Shown piece after piece: positions 53,920-62,499 of a stretch of DNA of 64,000 bases. Source of the stretch: SB15 sp964639245 (GTDB taxonomy: Bacteria > Chloroflexota > Anaerolineae > Aggregatilineales > J027); contig CAZXCU010000004.1 of NCBI GenBank assembly GCA_964639245.1, positions 186,001-250,000 on the forward strand, read 5' to 3'. How positions within the stretch are numbered: the first letter of the stretch is position 1; every line of letters begins with the position of its first letter. Under the pieces are notes generated by a model that worked only from the letters and a program-made list of their open reading frames with translations, did not search any database and was not told the origin of the DNA. The position numbers and the translations under genes were made by a program.

Positions 53920-54324
53920 ATGCGTCTTCGGAGACTTTCCAGAAGTTTAATAGACCGCACTCTGGGCGGTGTGTGCGGGGGACTAGGGGCATATCTCGGC
54001 ATCAATGCGTGGTGGGTACGTGCCGCGTTTATTATCTTTACATTTTTTTCGCCCCTTGTCAGTGTAATTCTGTACCTCATTTTGTGGCTGGCCCTGTCGC
54101 CACAATCCATTGATGAAATTCCGGCGGGCAACCCCTTAAAGCCGGGGCAAGCCCGTGCAGAAACACTCATTGTGCTGGGCATGGGGATTATCATTCTCGG
54201 CATGATTATTCTGGCGGTGAGCTTGGATGTTTTACAGGGACAGCGGGGTGATTTGCTCCTGACCTTTGTGGTGATTGGGCTTGGCGTGGTATTGTTGGCA
54301 CAACAGCTACGGAGACCCGCATGA
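53920..54324 (+). CDS. PspC-domain membrane protein
   Basis: 134 residues from the ATG at 53920 (GGGAT upstream); an ATG at 53902 is also possible. PspC signature RTLGGVCGGLGAYLGINAWWVRAAFIIF (about 12-40), then hydrophobic helices. PspC proteins respond to cell-envelope stress and interact with the membrane-stress system. The stop overlaps the next gene (ATGA). Confidence 0.88.
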   Translation: MRLRRLSRSLIDRTLGGVCGGLGAYLGINAWWVRAAFIIFTFFSPLVSVILYLILWLALSPQSIDEIPAGNPLKPGQARAETLIVLGMGIIILGMIILAVSLDVLQGQRGDLLLTFVVIGLGVVLLAQQLRRPA

Positions 54325-55244
54325 GTACCACCCGACGCAATTTCTTATGGCCTTTGCTCATCATCGCTGTCGGGGTGTTGATGTGGTTTTTGGCAACCGA
54401 TATGCTGCCCCAGAATGTGGGCGATTTGATGGAACGCTCTTGGCCGGTGCTGCTGGTCATTTTCGGGTTAAACGCCCTGCTGTATGACCGGGTGCGTTTT
54501 GGCAATTGGCTGGCGCTGGTCATTTCGCTCGTTTTTCTGGGTGGGGTTGTCTGGTACGCTTATCAAATACGCGCAGACGACATGCGGGCAGATTATATTG
54601 AAATTTTGAATCCCATCCCGCTTGGTGACCATATTCAAGGGGTAACTGTCGAGGTTGAAGCGCTCGATGCAACCGTTATTTTTCGCCCCTACAACCCTGA
54701 GGAATCAGACACGCAACACGCCATTGGAGCTAAATTTACGGGCAGCCGCGAAAGCCGAATTGAAGTGTCGGTGCAAGAAAATGAGGATGGCATTGTCAAC
54801 TTGACCATCACCGAAAAACGTCCGAACAGCCTCCCCAATTTGCGCTATGTGGGACGCGGACAGTTGGAAATTTATCTGCCGCGTGAAGTGCCAATCCAAG
54901 CCTTAAACTTCCGCAACCGGAAAGGCCTCGTGACACTGGATTTACGCCTGCTGGATGTTCCCCGCTTTGACATTAGCAATGCCTCCGGGGATATCGACCT
55001 CTACATGCCCCTGAACAGTATTGTGATTGGCGACATCTCGATTGAAAAAGGCAATTTGCAAATCATCATCCCGCCACAAATTTCGCTGAGAATTTCGGGT
55101 GCGCCCGCCAATCGAGAAATCAATGTGAACGATTACCTATCGGTACAGGGCGGGGATATTGAGTCGCGTGGCGGGTTGACCGCGTTTCAGGTCAATTTAC
55201 AGGTCAATATTCCCAATGGAACTTTGACGATCAAACCCCAGTAG
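54321..55244 (+). CDS. LiaF/DUF4097-like membrane protein
   Basis: 307 residues. The first 85 residues have two or three transmembrane helices (a LiaI/LiaF-type N-terminus, FLWPLLIIAVGVLMWFL). The rest is beta-helix-like (LPREVPIQALNFRNRKGLV, then DISNASGDIDLYMP), as in LiaF/DUF4097 proteins. It is translationally coupled with PspC, so the pair probably senses envelope stress. No LiaRS-like pair is next to it. Confidence 0.82.
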   Translation: MSTTRRNFLWPLLIIAVGVLMWFLATDMLPQNVGDLMERSWPVLLVIFGLNALLYDRVRFGNWLALVISLVFLGGVVWYAYQIRADDMRADYIEILNPIPLGDHIQGVTVEVEALDATVIFRPYNPEESDTQHAIGAKFTGSRESRIEVSVQENEDGIVNLTITEKRPNSLPNLRYVGRGQLEIYLPREVPIQALNFRNRKGLVTLDLRLLDVPRFDISNASGDIDLYMPLNSIVIGDISIEKGNLQIIIPPQISLRISGAPANREINVNDYLSVQGGDIESRGGLTAFQVNLQVNIPNGTLTIKPQ

Positions 55245-55256
55245 GAAGCGAATCGC

Positions 55257-56141
55257 GTGCATTGGCGGCTTGACCTTCACCAACCCTTCCTACGCCAGAT
55301 TCACCTCTTGGGAAATCAGGTGGCGGTAAGTGCCAATGAGCGACGCATTCATTTTTATGAGGTCGAAACAGGCGCACCTTACCCCGAGTTAGAGATTATG
55401 CCTTCTCTGCTGAACAATCCTGTTCCCGAAGAGCGGCGCGAAGGCTTCAACCAACTTAAAGCACCCAACGGGCTATTTTTGCCACAGGTGAAATTCCCTG
55501 ACACCACCTTATTGACTTCGTTGGATGGCGGGCTTCGTTTGTTATGGGGAGAAACACTCACCCTAGAAATTGATGAGCTAGCAATTCCGCTTGATATTCC
55601 CCCACAGACAACGATTGAGCAGGCCGCGCTGGACGGGGATTTGGGGTCGATTGCGGCGGTAACGGATGAGCCAAATTTGTATCTTTTTCAGCAGCAAACC
55701 CGTTTAAACAGGGTATTTTTGGATGACCCACCCTTAGTGAAATTGTTCATTACCTTGGGTGGTGCCGCAATAGTGTTGGTCTATCCACATAAACTTTGTT
55801 TGCTGGATTCGGTGGGCAAACTCCGTAAAATACAAGACCTTCATTATCATGTTGGCAGGGCTGCGCTTTCTTCGGACGGGGCATGGTTGGCGGTAGCCGA
55901 TGCCGATTCGCCCGTGATTCGCTTGTACAATCAGGAGTTAATGCTGGTTCGCCAGCAGCAGGTTTTGGATTTAATCACCATTGCCCGCCCCCTCCAGATG
56001 TTTTCACCACTCCCTGCGGTTGCCCCCGTGACTGCGCTCGACGTTCAGGGGGAGACGCTCGCTTTCGGGATGGCGGGGGTGCTGTGTGTGACACCGATAG
56101 AAGCCTTCGCGCCTGTCCCTCAACCCCGATTATTGTTTTAG
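55257..56141 (+). CDS. Beta-propeller-like protein of unknown function
   Basis: 294 residues from a GTG start with AGGAAG 8 bases upstream. It reads as WD40- or YVTN-like blades (HLLGNQVAVSANERRIHFYEVETG near the start, LSSDGAWLAVADADSPVIRLYN near 205-225). No signal peptide. Follows the LiaF-like gene by 12 bases, so it may join the envelope-stress operon. Specific function unknown. Confidence 0.72.
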   Translation: MHWRLDLHQPFLRQIHLLGNQVAVSANERRIHFYEVETGAPYPELEIMPSLLNNPVPEERREGFNQLKAPNGLFLPQVKFPDTTLLTSLDGGLRLLWGETLTLEIDELAIPLDIPPQTTIEQAALDGDLGSIAAVTDEPNLYLFQQQTRLNRVFLDDPPLVKLFITLGGAAIVLVYPHKLCLLDSVGKLRKIQDLHYHVGRAALSSDGAWLAVADADSPVIRLYNQELMLVRQQQVLDLITIARPLQMFSPLPAVAPVTALDVQGETLAFGMAGVLCVTPIEAFAPVPQPRLLF

Positions 56142-56193
56142 CCATGCCAATTACGGCAAATGCTTTTGAGAGTCTTTCACCGTCTGCATTTGC

Positions 56194-57426
56194 TCATGAC
56201 ATTTCAGTAAGTTGCTGTTGAAAAAACAGCCTTTCAATCTCATTCTGGGAAAGTTCAATCGCTTTCTGATAGGCAAGGCGAGCTTCAAAAAATTTTCCGG
56301 CACGGCGGAGCAAATCGGCGCGGGCGGCATGAAAAGGAAGGTAATTCGCAAGGGAAGGCGCGAGTTGGTCAATCAGCGTTAATCCCTGTACGGGGGTTTG
56401 TACCATCGCTACCGCTACCGCCCGATTCAATTCCACGACCGGTGAGGGATTCAGTTTCAGCAATTCATCATACAACGCCACAATTTGCCGCCAATCGGTC
56501 TCTGCATAAGTGGGCGCATCCGCATGAAGGGCGCTAATCGCTGCTTGAATTTGATAGATTCCGGGTTGGCGCATATGCAGCGCTTTTTCCAGAATGGCAA
56601 CGCCTTCCGCAATTTGCTTTTTATCCCACAAAGTACGATTTTGATGTTCGAGCAGGATGATTTCGCCATTGGTTCCTGTGCGGGCATGACGGCGCGAATC
56701 ATGGAGCAGCATGAGCGCCAGCAGTCCCAGAACTTCTGAGGACGCGGATAAATTCGGGTCGTTGACCATCAATTCATCCAGCACCCGCCCCAGACGAATG
56801 GCCTCGGCACACAATTCACGTCGAATGAGGACATCGCCAGACATGGCGGCATATCCCTCATTAAAAATGAGATAAATGACCGCTAGAACCGATTCAAGAC
56901 GTTCTTTGAGCAGGTGAATCGGCGGGACACGGTAAGGAATCTCAGCATCGCGGATTTTACGCTTGGCACGCACTAAACGCTGCGCCATTGTGACTTCGGG
57001 AACAAGAAAGGCGCTGGCAATTTCGGCAGTGGACAGTCCGCCCAATGTTTTGAGAGTCAATGCCACCTGTGATTCCATCGCCAGTGCAGGATGGCAGCAG
57101 GTGAACATGAGTTTGAGGCGTTCATCCGCAATTTCGCGCATGTCGGTTTCATCCTCCTCATCTTCATCCTGTTCAACCAGAAAGGCGAGTTTGTTCTGGA
57201 AGTTCGTATCACGACGCAGGCGGTCTATAGCTTTGCGGCGGGCAGTGACGGTCAGCCAGCCACCGGGATTCGCCGGGATGCCATCCACCGGCCAGCGTTC
57301 CATCGCCACAATGAACGCTTCTTGCAGGACATCTTCTGCAAATTCAAAGTCCCGCAGATGGCTAATCAGACCCGCCAGCACCCGCCCGCGATTGTCGTGA
57401 AAAACGTGTTCCAGCAGTTCTCGCAT
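56194..57426 (-). CDS. ECF RNA polymerase sigma factor, ECF42 type
   Basis: 410 residues from the ATG at 57426 (GGAG 10 bases upstream; the frame stays open to 57495). Sigma region 2 (DFEFAEDVLQEAFIVAMERWP) and region 4 (GLSTAEIASAFLVPEVTMAQRLVRAK) are followed by a C-terminal TPR-like region of about 230 residues (DUF6596) instead of a short tail. This and the adjacent DGPF-family gene mark ECF42, a group that is typically controlled without a classic anti-sigma factor. It probably directs a small set of genes including its partner. Confidence 0.9.
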   Translation of the reverse strand: MRELLEHVFHDNRGRVLAGLISHLRDFEFAEDVLQEAFIVAMERWPVDGIPANPGGWLTVTARRKAIDRLRRDTNFQNKLAFLVEQDEDEEDETDMREIADERLKLMFTCCHPALAMESQVALTLKTLGGLSTAEIASAFLVPEVTMAQRLVRAKRKIRDAEIPYRVPPIHLLKERLESVLAVIYLIFNEGYAAMSGDVLIRRELCAEAIRLGRVLDELMVNDPNLSASSEVLGLLALMLLHDSRRHARTGTNGEIILLEHQNRTLWDKKQIAEGVAILEKALHMRQPGIYQIQAAISALHADAPTYAETDWRQIVALYDELLKLNPSPVVELNRAVAVAMVQTPVQGLTLIDQLAPSLANYLPFHAARADLLRRAGKFFEARLAYQKAIELSQNEIERLFFQQQLTEMS

Positions 57427-57509
57427 CCCTTGATAACTCCGATTTACCAATTTATTGATTTGAGGGGGAAACAGCACTTGTACCTGTATCCCCACCCAAA
57501 TATAAACTA

Positions 57510-57857
57510 TTAGCCTTCGTGAATGGGGCGGACTTCGACTTTGCCACCTTTGGCTGCCGGAATTTTCGCGGCAATTTCGATGGCTTCATCCAGATTTTTA
57601 CATTCAAAGACGTAAATGCCTGCGAGTTGTTCTTTGGTTTCGGCAAACGGCCCGTCGGTGGTGAGCGTTTTACCATCCCGAACAGCAACCGTTGTTGCCG
57701 TCATACTCGGTTGTAAGCGTTCCGCCGAAATCATATTGCCGCGCTGTGCCATTTCCCCGTGAAAAGCATCATATGCGGCGATCATCTGTCCAATTGCTTC
57801 GGGGGTTACATTCGCGTAAGCACTTTCATCACCGTACAGCATCATCAGGTAACGCAT
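57510..57857 (-). CDS. YCII/DGPF-family protein
   Basis: 115 residues from the ATG at 57857 (GGAGA 8 bases upstream). The DGPF motif appears in TTDGPFAETKEQ. Small ferredoxin-like YCII fold. These genes sit with ECF42 sigma factors and are thought to be their targets or regulators. Same strand and directly upstream of the sigma factor gene. Confidence 0.9.
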   Translation of the reverse strand: MRYLMMLYGDESAYANVTPEAIGQMIAAYDAFHGEMAQRGNMISAERLQPSMTATTVAVRDGKTLTTDGPFAETKEQLAGIYVFECKNLDEAIEIAAKIPAAKGGKVEVRPIHEG

Positions 57858-57954
57858 CTTGAATTCTCCATTTTGTTCAGTTTTTGACGTTCTATAATAG
57901 TGACGAATAAGAATCGCCATTTTCGACAGGCAATTTTTGGAAAAGGAAAATTTC

Positions 57955-58578
57955 ATGCCCCTCTATGATATTTCGCGCACCATTTCCCCACAAACCGCCG
58001 TTTGGCCCGGTGACAGTCCGTTTCGTTTTGACACTGTTTTAAGCAAACAAAGCGGCTCATCCGTCAATCTAACCACGATTCATTTAAGTCCCCACACCGG
58101 AACCCATGCCGATGCGGGCTTTCATTTTGCGGACAATGGCCTACACCCTGACCAACTGCCTTTAGAAAAATATATCGGGCGGGCGCAGGTGGTGACAATT
58201 ACCCGCCAGCATGGAGGCATTGTGCCAAGTGATTTTGAGGGAAAAATTCAGAGTCCGTTGGAACGCCTGCTGATTCATACATGGGTGAGTGATGTACCTG
58301 ACCATGAGTGGCCTATCAATTTTCCTTATCCAACACTTGAATTGGTCAATTGGCTGGCAAATCAAGGGGCGGTGCTGCTGGGTTTGGATTCGCCTTCAGT
58401 CGATGATTTTGAAAGCAAAACCCTGGATTGTCACCATCGGTTGCGCGAACGAGGGTTGGTGCATCTGGAAGGGCTGCAACTAACAGGCGTGCCGGACGGT
58501 ATCTATCACCTGACCGCCCTGCCCCTCAAAATCGCGGCAGTCTGCGGGAGTCCGGTGCGGGCGGTGCTGCAAAGCTAG
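57955..58578 (+). CDS. Cyclase-family amidohydrolase (kynurenine formamidase-like)
   Basis: 207 residues from the ATG at 57955 (AAGGA upstream). Opening YDISRTISPQTAVWPGD and metal site HTGTHAD at 47-53 match the KynB/isatin hydrolase family. KynB has HTGTHADAP; here it continues AGFHF. Bacterial KynB converts N-formylkynurenine to kynurenine. No other kynurenine gene is near, so substrate assignment is tentative. Confidence 0.85.
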   Translation: MPLYDISRTISPQTAVWPGDSPFRFDTVLSKQSGSSVNLTTIHLSPHTGTHADAGFHFADNGLHPDQLPLEKYIGRAQVVTITRQHGGIVPSDFEGKIQSPLERLLIHTWVSDVPDHEWPINFPYPTLELVNWLANQGAVLLGLDSPSVDDFESKTLDCHHRLRERGLVHLEGLQLTGVPDGIYHLTALPLKIAAVCGSPVRAVLQS

Positions 58579-58667
58579 TCGACTGTCCAGGGAAAAACTA
58601 GCCTGCTGGCAGATGCAGCGTTCCTTGCCCCGAGCTATGATTCTTTGTATTAAACATGGAGGCCTAC

Positions 58668-59141
58668 ATGAGGAACGTATTAAAGGAATTCCAAATTTTT
58701 ATCGCTCGTGGCAATGTCATTGATTTAGCAGTGGGGATTATCATTGGCAGCGCATTTGGGACGATTGTTACATCGCTGGTGAATGACATCATCATGCCTC
58801 CGCTCGGCATGGTCTTAAACAATGTCAATTTTCGGGATTTGTTCATTACCCTCTCTGACGGCAGCTATCAATCACTAGAGGAAGCCCAAGCGGCAGGCGC
58901 AGCAACCATCAATTATGGGCTGTTTTTGAATAATGTGATTAACTTTATCATCATCGCGTTTGTGATTTTCCTGATTGTCAAACAGGTCAATCTCCTCAAA
59001 GGGCGGTTTGAAAATCAGAAAGACACACCCGACCCAACCACGAAAAAATGTCCCTACTGCCTGTCCGAAATTCCGATTAAAGCCACGCGCTGCCCACACT
59101 GCACCTCACAATTGAACGAGCAAGCACAAGTTTCGAGCTAG
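58668..59141 (+). CDS. mscL: Large-conductance mechanosensitive channel MscL with zinc ribbon
   Basis: 157 residues from the ATG at 58668, with GGAGG 5 bases upstream. TM1 begins RGNVIDLAVGIIIGSAF, a loop follows, and TM2 is VINFIIIAFVIFLIVK. The C-terminus (about 125-147) carries CPYCLSEI...CPHC, a rubredoxin-like zinc ribbon fused after the usual MscL helix. MscL releases solutes under osmotic shock. The ribbon is an unusual addition that may bind metal or a partner. Confidence 0.93.
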   Translation: MRNVLKEFQIFIARGNVIDLAVGIIIGSAFGTIVTSLVNDIIMPPLGMVLNNVNFRDLFITLSDGSYQSLEEAQAAGAATINYGLFLNNVINFIIIAFVIFLIVKQVNLLKGRFENQKDTPDPTTKKCPYCLSEIPIKATRCPHCTSQLNEQAQVSS

Positions 59142-59182
59142 TTGTGCTATCATGGGCGTTTGTATAGAGGAGACTATTCTAT

Positions 59183-59500
59183 ATGAGCGCCCTAAGTATC
59201 CTTTTTCTGTTTTTATTCTTCGCTATGCTGTTTATTACCTATATCATTGTCCGACGCGGTTGGCTGGATGTCATGACCGCGAGTGGACTGTGTGCGGTGG
59301 TGTCTGTTTTTACCCTCTTGGGTTTTAGCCTCTCGCGGGAAAACGAAGTTTCGTTGTTGTATGCGATGGTGGTCGCGGTGGCAATCGGCTTAATTTTCAC
59401 GGGGGCAATTGTGGCGATGGCCTCGTTTTTTCGTGCCAATGAACCCGAAGCAATGGAAAAAGCCTATCTATCCAAAAATCGGCCTCCGTCATCTGAGTAG
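59183..59500 (+). CDS. Small membrane protein of unknown function
   Basis: 105 residues with three hydrophobic segments (about 2-22, 30-50 and 58-82) and a polar tail. The ribosome site GAGGAG is clear. No family recognised. Located between mscL and the penicillin-binding protein gene. Confidence 0.72.
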   Translation: MSALSILFLFLFFAMLFITYIIVRRGWLDVMTASGLCAVVSVFTLLGFSLSRENEVSLLYAMVVAVAIGLIFTGAIVAMASFFRANEPEAMEKAYLSKNRPPSSE

Positions 59501-59598
59501 CAGCCAACCGTAGACCGACCTACGACGGGAATATGCTAAAATGCTCCTATAAATCATAGCGGCAAGTGTCCCTTGCGAGAGTAGCCATAGGTTTTGTA

Positions 59599-62499
59599 AT
59601 GTACCCATCCGACCCTGAACGGACTGTTCCCGCCCAAAAACCGTATCAACCCGCGCAGTCGCCTGTACCACAGGTCGGACGGCCTTCTCAACCGCAACCG
59701 CCCAAAAACCGTCGGCGGGCAATTCAGCGTAAACGGCGCGGGTGTATGCCGGGGCCGGGATGTCTGTTGGGTTGCTTCGGGATTATGGGTGTGGCGGCGA
59801 TTGTTTTTGTCTTGGGTATTTACTTAACCTACTATATGATGAGCCAGCGCCTTGAGGAAAAATTTGACCTTGAGGCTAACCTCAGTGATGTTCACAGCGA
59901 ATCGGGCTTTGAAACCACCTTCATCTATGACCGCGATGGCAACAAATTGTATGAAGTTTTCGGGCAAGGGCGGCGCGAATGGATTCCGCTTGACCAGATG
60001 CCCGATTACCTGAAACAAGCCACCATTTCCGTTGAAGACGATAATTTTTACGAAAATCCGGGGTTTGATGTGTCCAGTAATTTTCGCGCCGTCTGGCAGT
60101 TAGTCCGCTACGGACGGGTCGTGTCCGGTGCGAGTACGATTACCCAGCAGTTGGTGCGGAATGTCTTTTTTGACCCCGAATATCGCCGTGAACAGAGTGT
60201 CCAGCGCAAAGTGGATGAAATTTTGCTGGCAACCGTCATGACCGAGAAATACAGTAAAGATGAAATCCTCGAACTGTACTTAAATGAAATTTACTATGGC
60301 AATTTAGCCTATGGGATTGAAGCGGCTTCCCAAACCTATTTTGGAAAACCTGCCAACCAGCTTGAACTGCATGAAGCGGCGCTTCTGGCAGGGTTGCCCC
60401 AGCTACCCGCCGAACTCGACCCGCTAAATCCTGAACCAGCCATCCAAGCAAAAGTCCTGGCACGCCAAGGACTGGTGCTGGATCTCATGGTCGAGGAAAA
60501 ATATATCACACAGGCAGAAGCGGATGCAGCCAAACAGCGTCCATTGAATTACGTTAGCCCGGATATTCCGCTTGAAGCGCCTCATTTTACCCTGTATGCC
60601 AAATCTGAATTGGAAGATTTGCTGGTGTCGTTGGGCTATACGCCTGAATTTATCGCCAATGGTGGGCTGCGCGTGTACACCTCGATTGACCTTGAATTTC
60701 AGGATATTGCCCTGAACGCGGCCCAAAGTACCGTCAGCCAACTGCGCGATGTGCATAATATGGGCAACGCGGCAGTCGTCATTGTTCACCCGCCATCGGG
60801 AGAAATTCTGGCGATGGTGGGGAGCGTAGATTACAACGACGAGTCGATTGACGGACAGGTCAACATGGCAGATGCACCGCGTCAGCCGGGCAGCACGATG
60901 AAGCCGTTTACCTACGCAGCCATGATGGAACGCGGGTGGAGTCCGGCTTCGATTTTATGGGATGTGCAAACCGCATTCCCGATTCAAGGCCAGCCAGATT
61001 ATGAACCTGTCAACTATGACCGCCGTTTTCATGGGCCTGTTCGTTTGCGGGATGCCTTAGCAAATTCTTACAATATTCCGGCGGTGTTGGCATTGCGAAA
61101 TGTCGGCTTAGATTACATGCTCCTGTTCATGGAGCGTTTGGGAGCAAAAAGTCTGGGGACGGATATTTCCCAGTATGGTTTATCTCTCACTTTAGGCGGT
61201 GGGGAAATTACACTGGTCGAGATGACCAACGGTTACGCCAACTTTGCCCGTGAAGGTCTCTATGTTCCACCCACAAGTATTCTGTGTGTAGTGGATAAAA
61301 ATGACAATATTTTATACCAGTATGAAAATCGCTGTCCGACAGGCTTCCAGACCGACCAAACCGTGAATACCTACGTGGCAGGAACGCCGGTTTTAGACCC
61401 GCGCATCGCCTTTACCATTAACGATTTTCTGGCGGACAACGGGGCGCGTACCCCTGCGATGGGCGCAAACAGCCCACTGAACACAGGCACGCTGCTAACT
61501 TCGGTTAAAACCGGTACCACCAACGATTTCCGTGACAACTGGACGATTGGTTACACGCATGATATTGCGGTGGGGGTGTGGGCTGGCAACAGCGATTTCA
61601 CGCCGATGAACAATGTCTCTGGCTTAACCGGGGCCGCCCCCATCTGGAACGAAATCGTGACCAATATTTACCAGCGATTCGACATGCCCCCCAGTGTGTT
61701 GAATGCCCCGGCAGGCATGTCGCAGGTGCGGATTTGTGATATTCGTGGCCTGCGTGACCCTGCACCGGCGGGTTCATGCGGTGGTCGCACCGAATGGCAA
61801 TTGGACAGTCCGCCGCTTGTACCGGACAATGGCAATCTTGTGCCGTTGGACATGAGTTTTGACCAACAACCGCAATCGGAATTTGGGCCGCGTTTGGTCG
61901 AAGTCTCGCCGGACACTTATGAAGTAGATGTGCGCCGCTTGGATGCCAACCAAGCCAATTTACTCGCTTCCCAGAATCCGGGGTTGGGAACACCGACTTA
62001 TTGCATGGTGCCGGTGGAAGTGCTGGAGTCGGTCATTGATGAGCAGCGCCAAATTTTCATCGCCCCCCCACCGTTAGAACAGGACAGACGCGCCGCGTAT
62101 AATTATGCAGCCAGCGCGGGCATCCCGATTTTGCCGCAGTCTCCCTGTACAGGCGATACCCTCACCGGATTCGCAGCCGTAACACCCGGAGCAACCGCGC
62201 AAATTGTCTCGCCAACCCCGGGACAGACAGTGAGTGGCAATATCCCGATTTACGGGGTGGTTAATTACCCGGATGGCTATTTCTTCGACTACTACAAAAT
62301 CGAGGTGCGCGGCGGGCAGTTCCCTGATTGGACAACGATTGAAAATGTCCATCATAACGAAGTGCTTGAACCCGGTTTGCTCGAAACCTTCTATGCAGAA
62401 TCCCTGCCACCGGGCAATTATGAACTGCGCCTGTATTTGCAGGGGGATTTATTCGTGGAACCCTATGTTGTGCCAATTACACTGGTAGCGCCTCAATAG
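59599..62499 (+). CDS. Class A penicillin-binding protein (PBP1A/1B-like)
   Basis: 966 residues from the ATG at 59599 (GTG at 59566 possible). Proline-rich cytoplasmic start, one TM helix (about 55-75), GT51 transglycosylase block EDDNFYENPGFD near 145 and GASTITQQLVRN, then the transpeptidase SxxK in PGSTMKPF near 430, SYN and KTGTTNDF near 637. The last 120 residues add an Ig-like extracellular domain. The enzyme polymerises and crosslinks peptidoglycan. The next gene starts directly after its stop codon. Confidence 0.95.
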   Translation: MYPSDPERTVPAQKPYQPAQSPVPQVGRPSQPQPPKNRRRAIQRKRRGCMPGPGCLLGCFGIMGVAAIVFVLGIYLTYYMMSQRLEEKFDLEANLSDVHSESGFETTFIYDRDGNKLYEVFGQGRREWIPLDQMPDYLKQATISVEDDNFYENPGFDVSSNFRAVWQLVRYGRVVSGASTITQQLVRNVFFDPEYRREQSVQRKVDEILLATVMTEKYSKDEILELYLNEIYYGNLAYGIEAASQTYFGKPANQLELHEAALLAGLPQLPAELDPLNPEPAIQAKVLARQGLVLDLMVEEKYITQAEADAAKQRPLNYVSPDIPLEAPHFTLYAKSELEDLLVSLGYTPEFIANGGLRVYTSIDLEFQDIALNAAQSTVSQLRDVHNMGNAAVVIVHPPSGEILAMVGSVDYNDESIDGQVNMADAPRQPGSTMKPFTYAAMMERGWSPASILWDVQTAFPIQGQPDYEPVNYDRRFHGPVRLRDALANSYNIPAVLALRNVGLDYMLLFMERLGAKSLGTDISQYGLSLTLGGGEITLVEMTNGYANFAREGLYVPPTSILCVVDKNDNILYQYENRCPTGFQTDQTVNTYVAGTPVLDPRIAFTINDFLADNGARTPAMGANSPLNTGTLLTSVKTGTTNDFRDNWTIGYTHDIAVGVWAGNSDFTPMNNVSGLTGAAPIWNEIVTNIYQRFDMPPSVLNAPAGMSQVRICDIRGLRDPAPAGSCGGRTEWQLDSPPLVPDNGNLVPLDMSFDQQPQSEFGPRLVEVSPDTYEVDVRRLDANQANLLASQNPGLGTPTYCMVPVEVLESVIDEQRQIFIAPPPLEQDRRAAYNYAASAGIPILPQSPCTGDTLTGFAAVTPGATAQIVSPTPGQTVSGNIPIYGVVNYPDGYFFDYYKIEVRGGQFPDWTTIENVHHNEVLEPGLLETFYAESLPPGNYELRLYLQGDLFVEPYVVPITLVAPQ

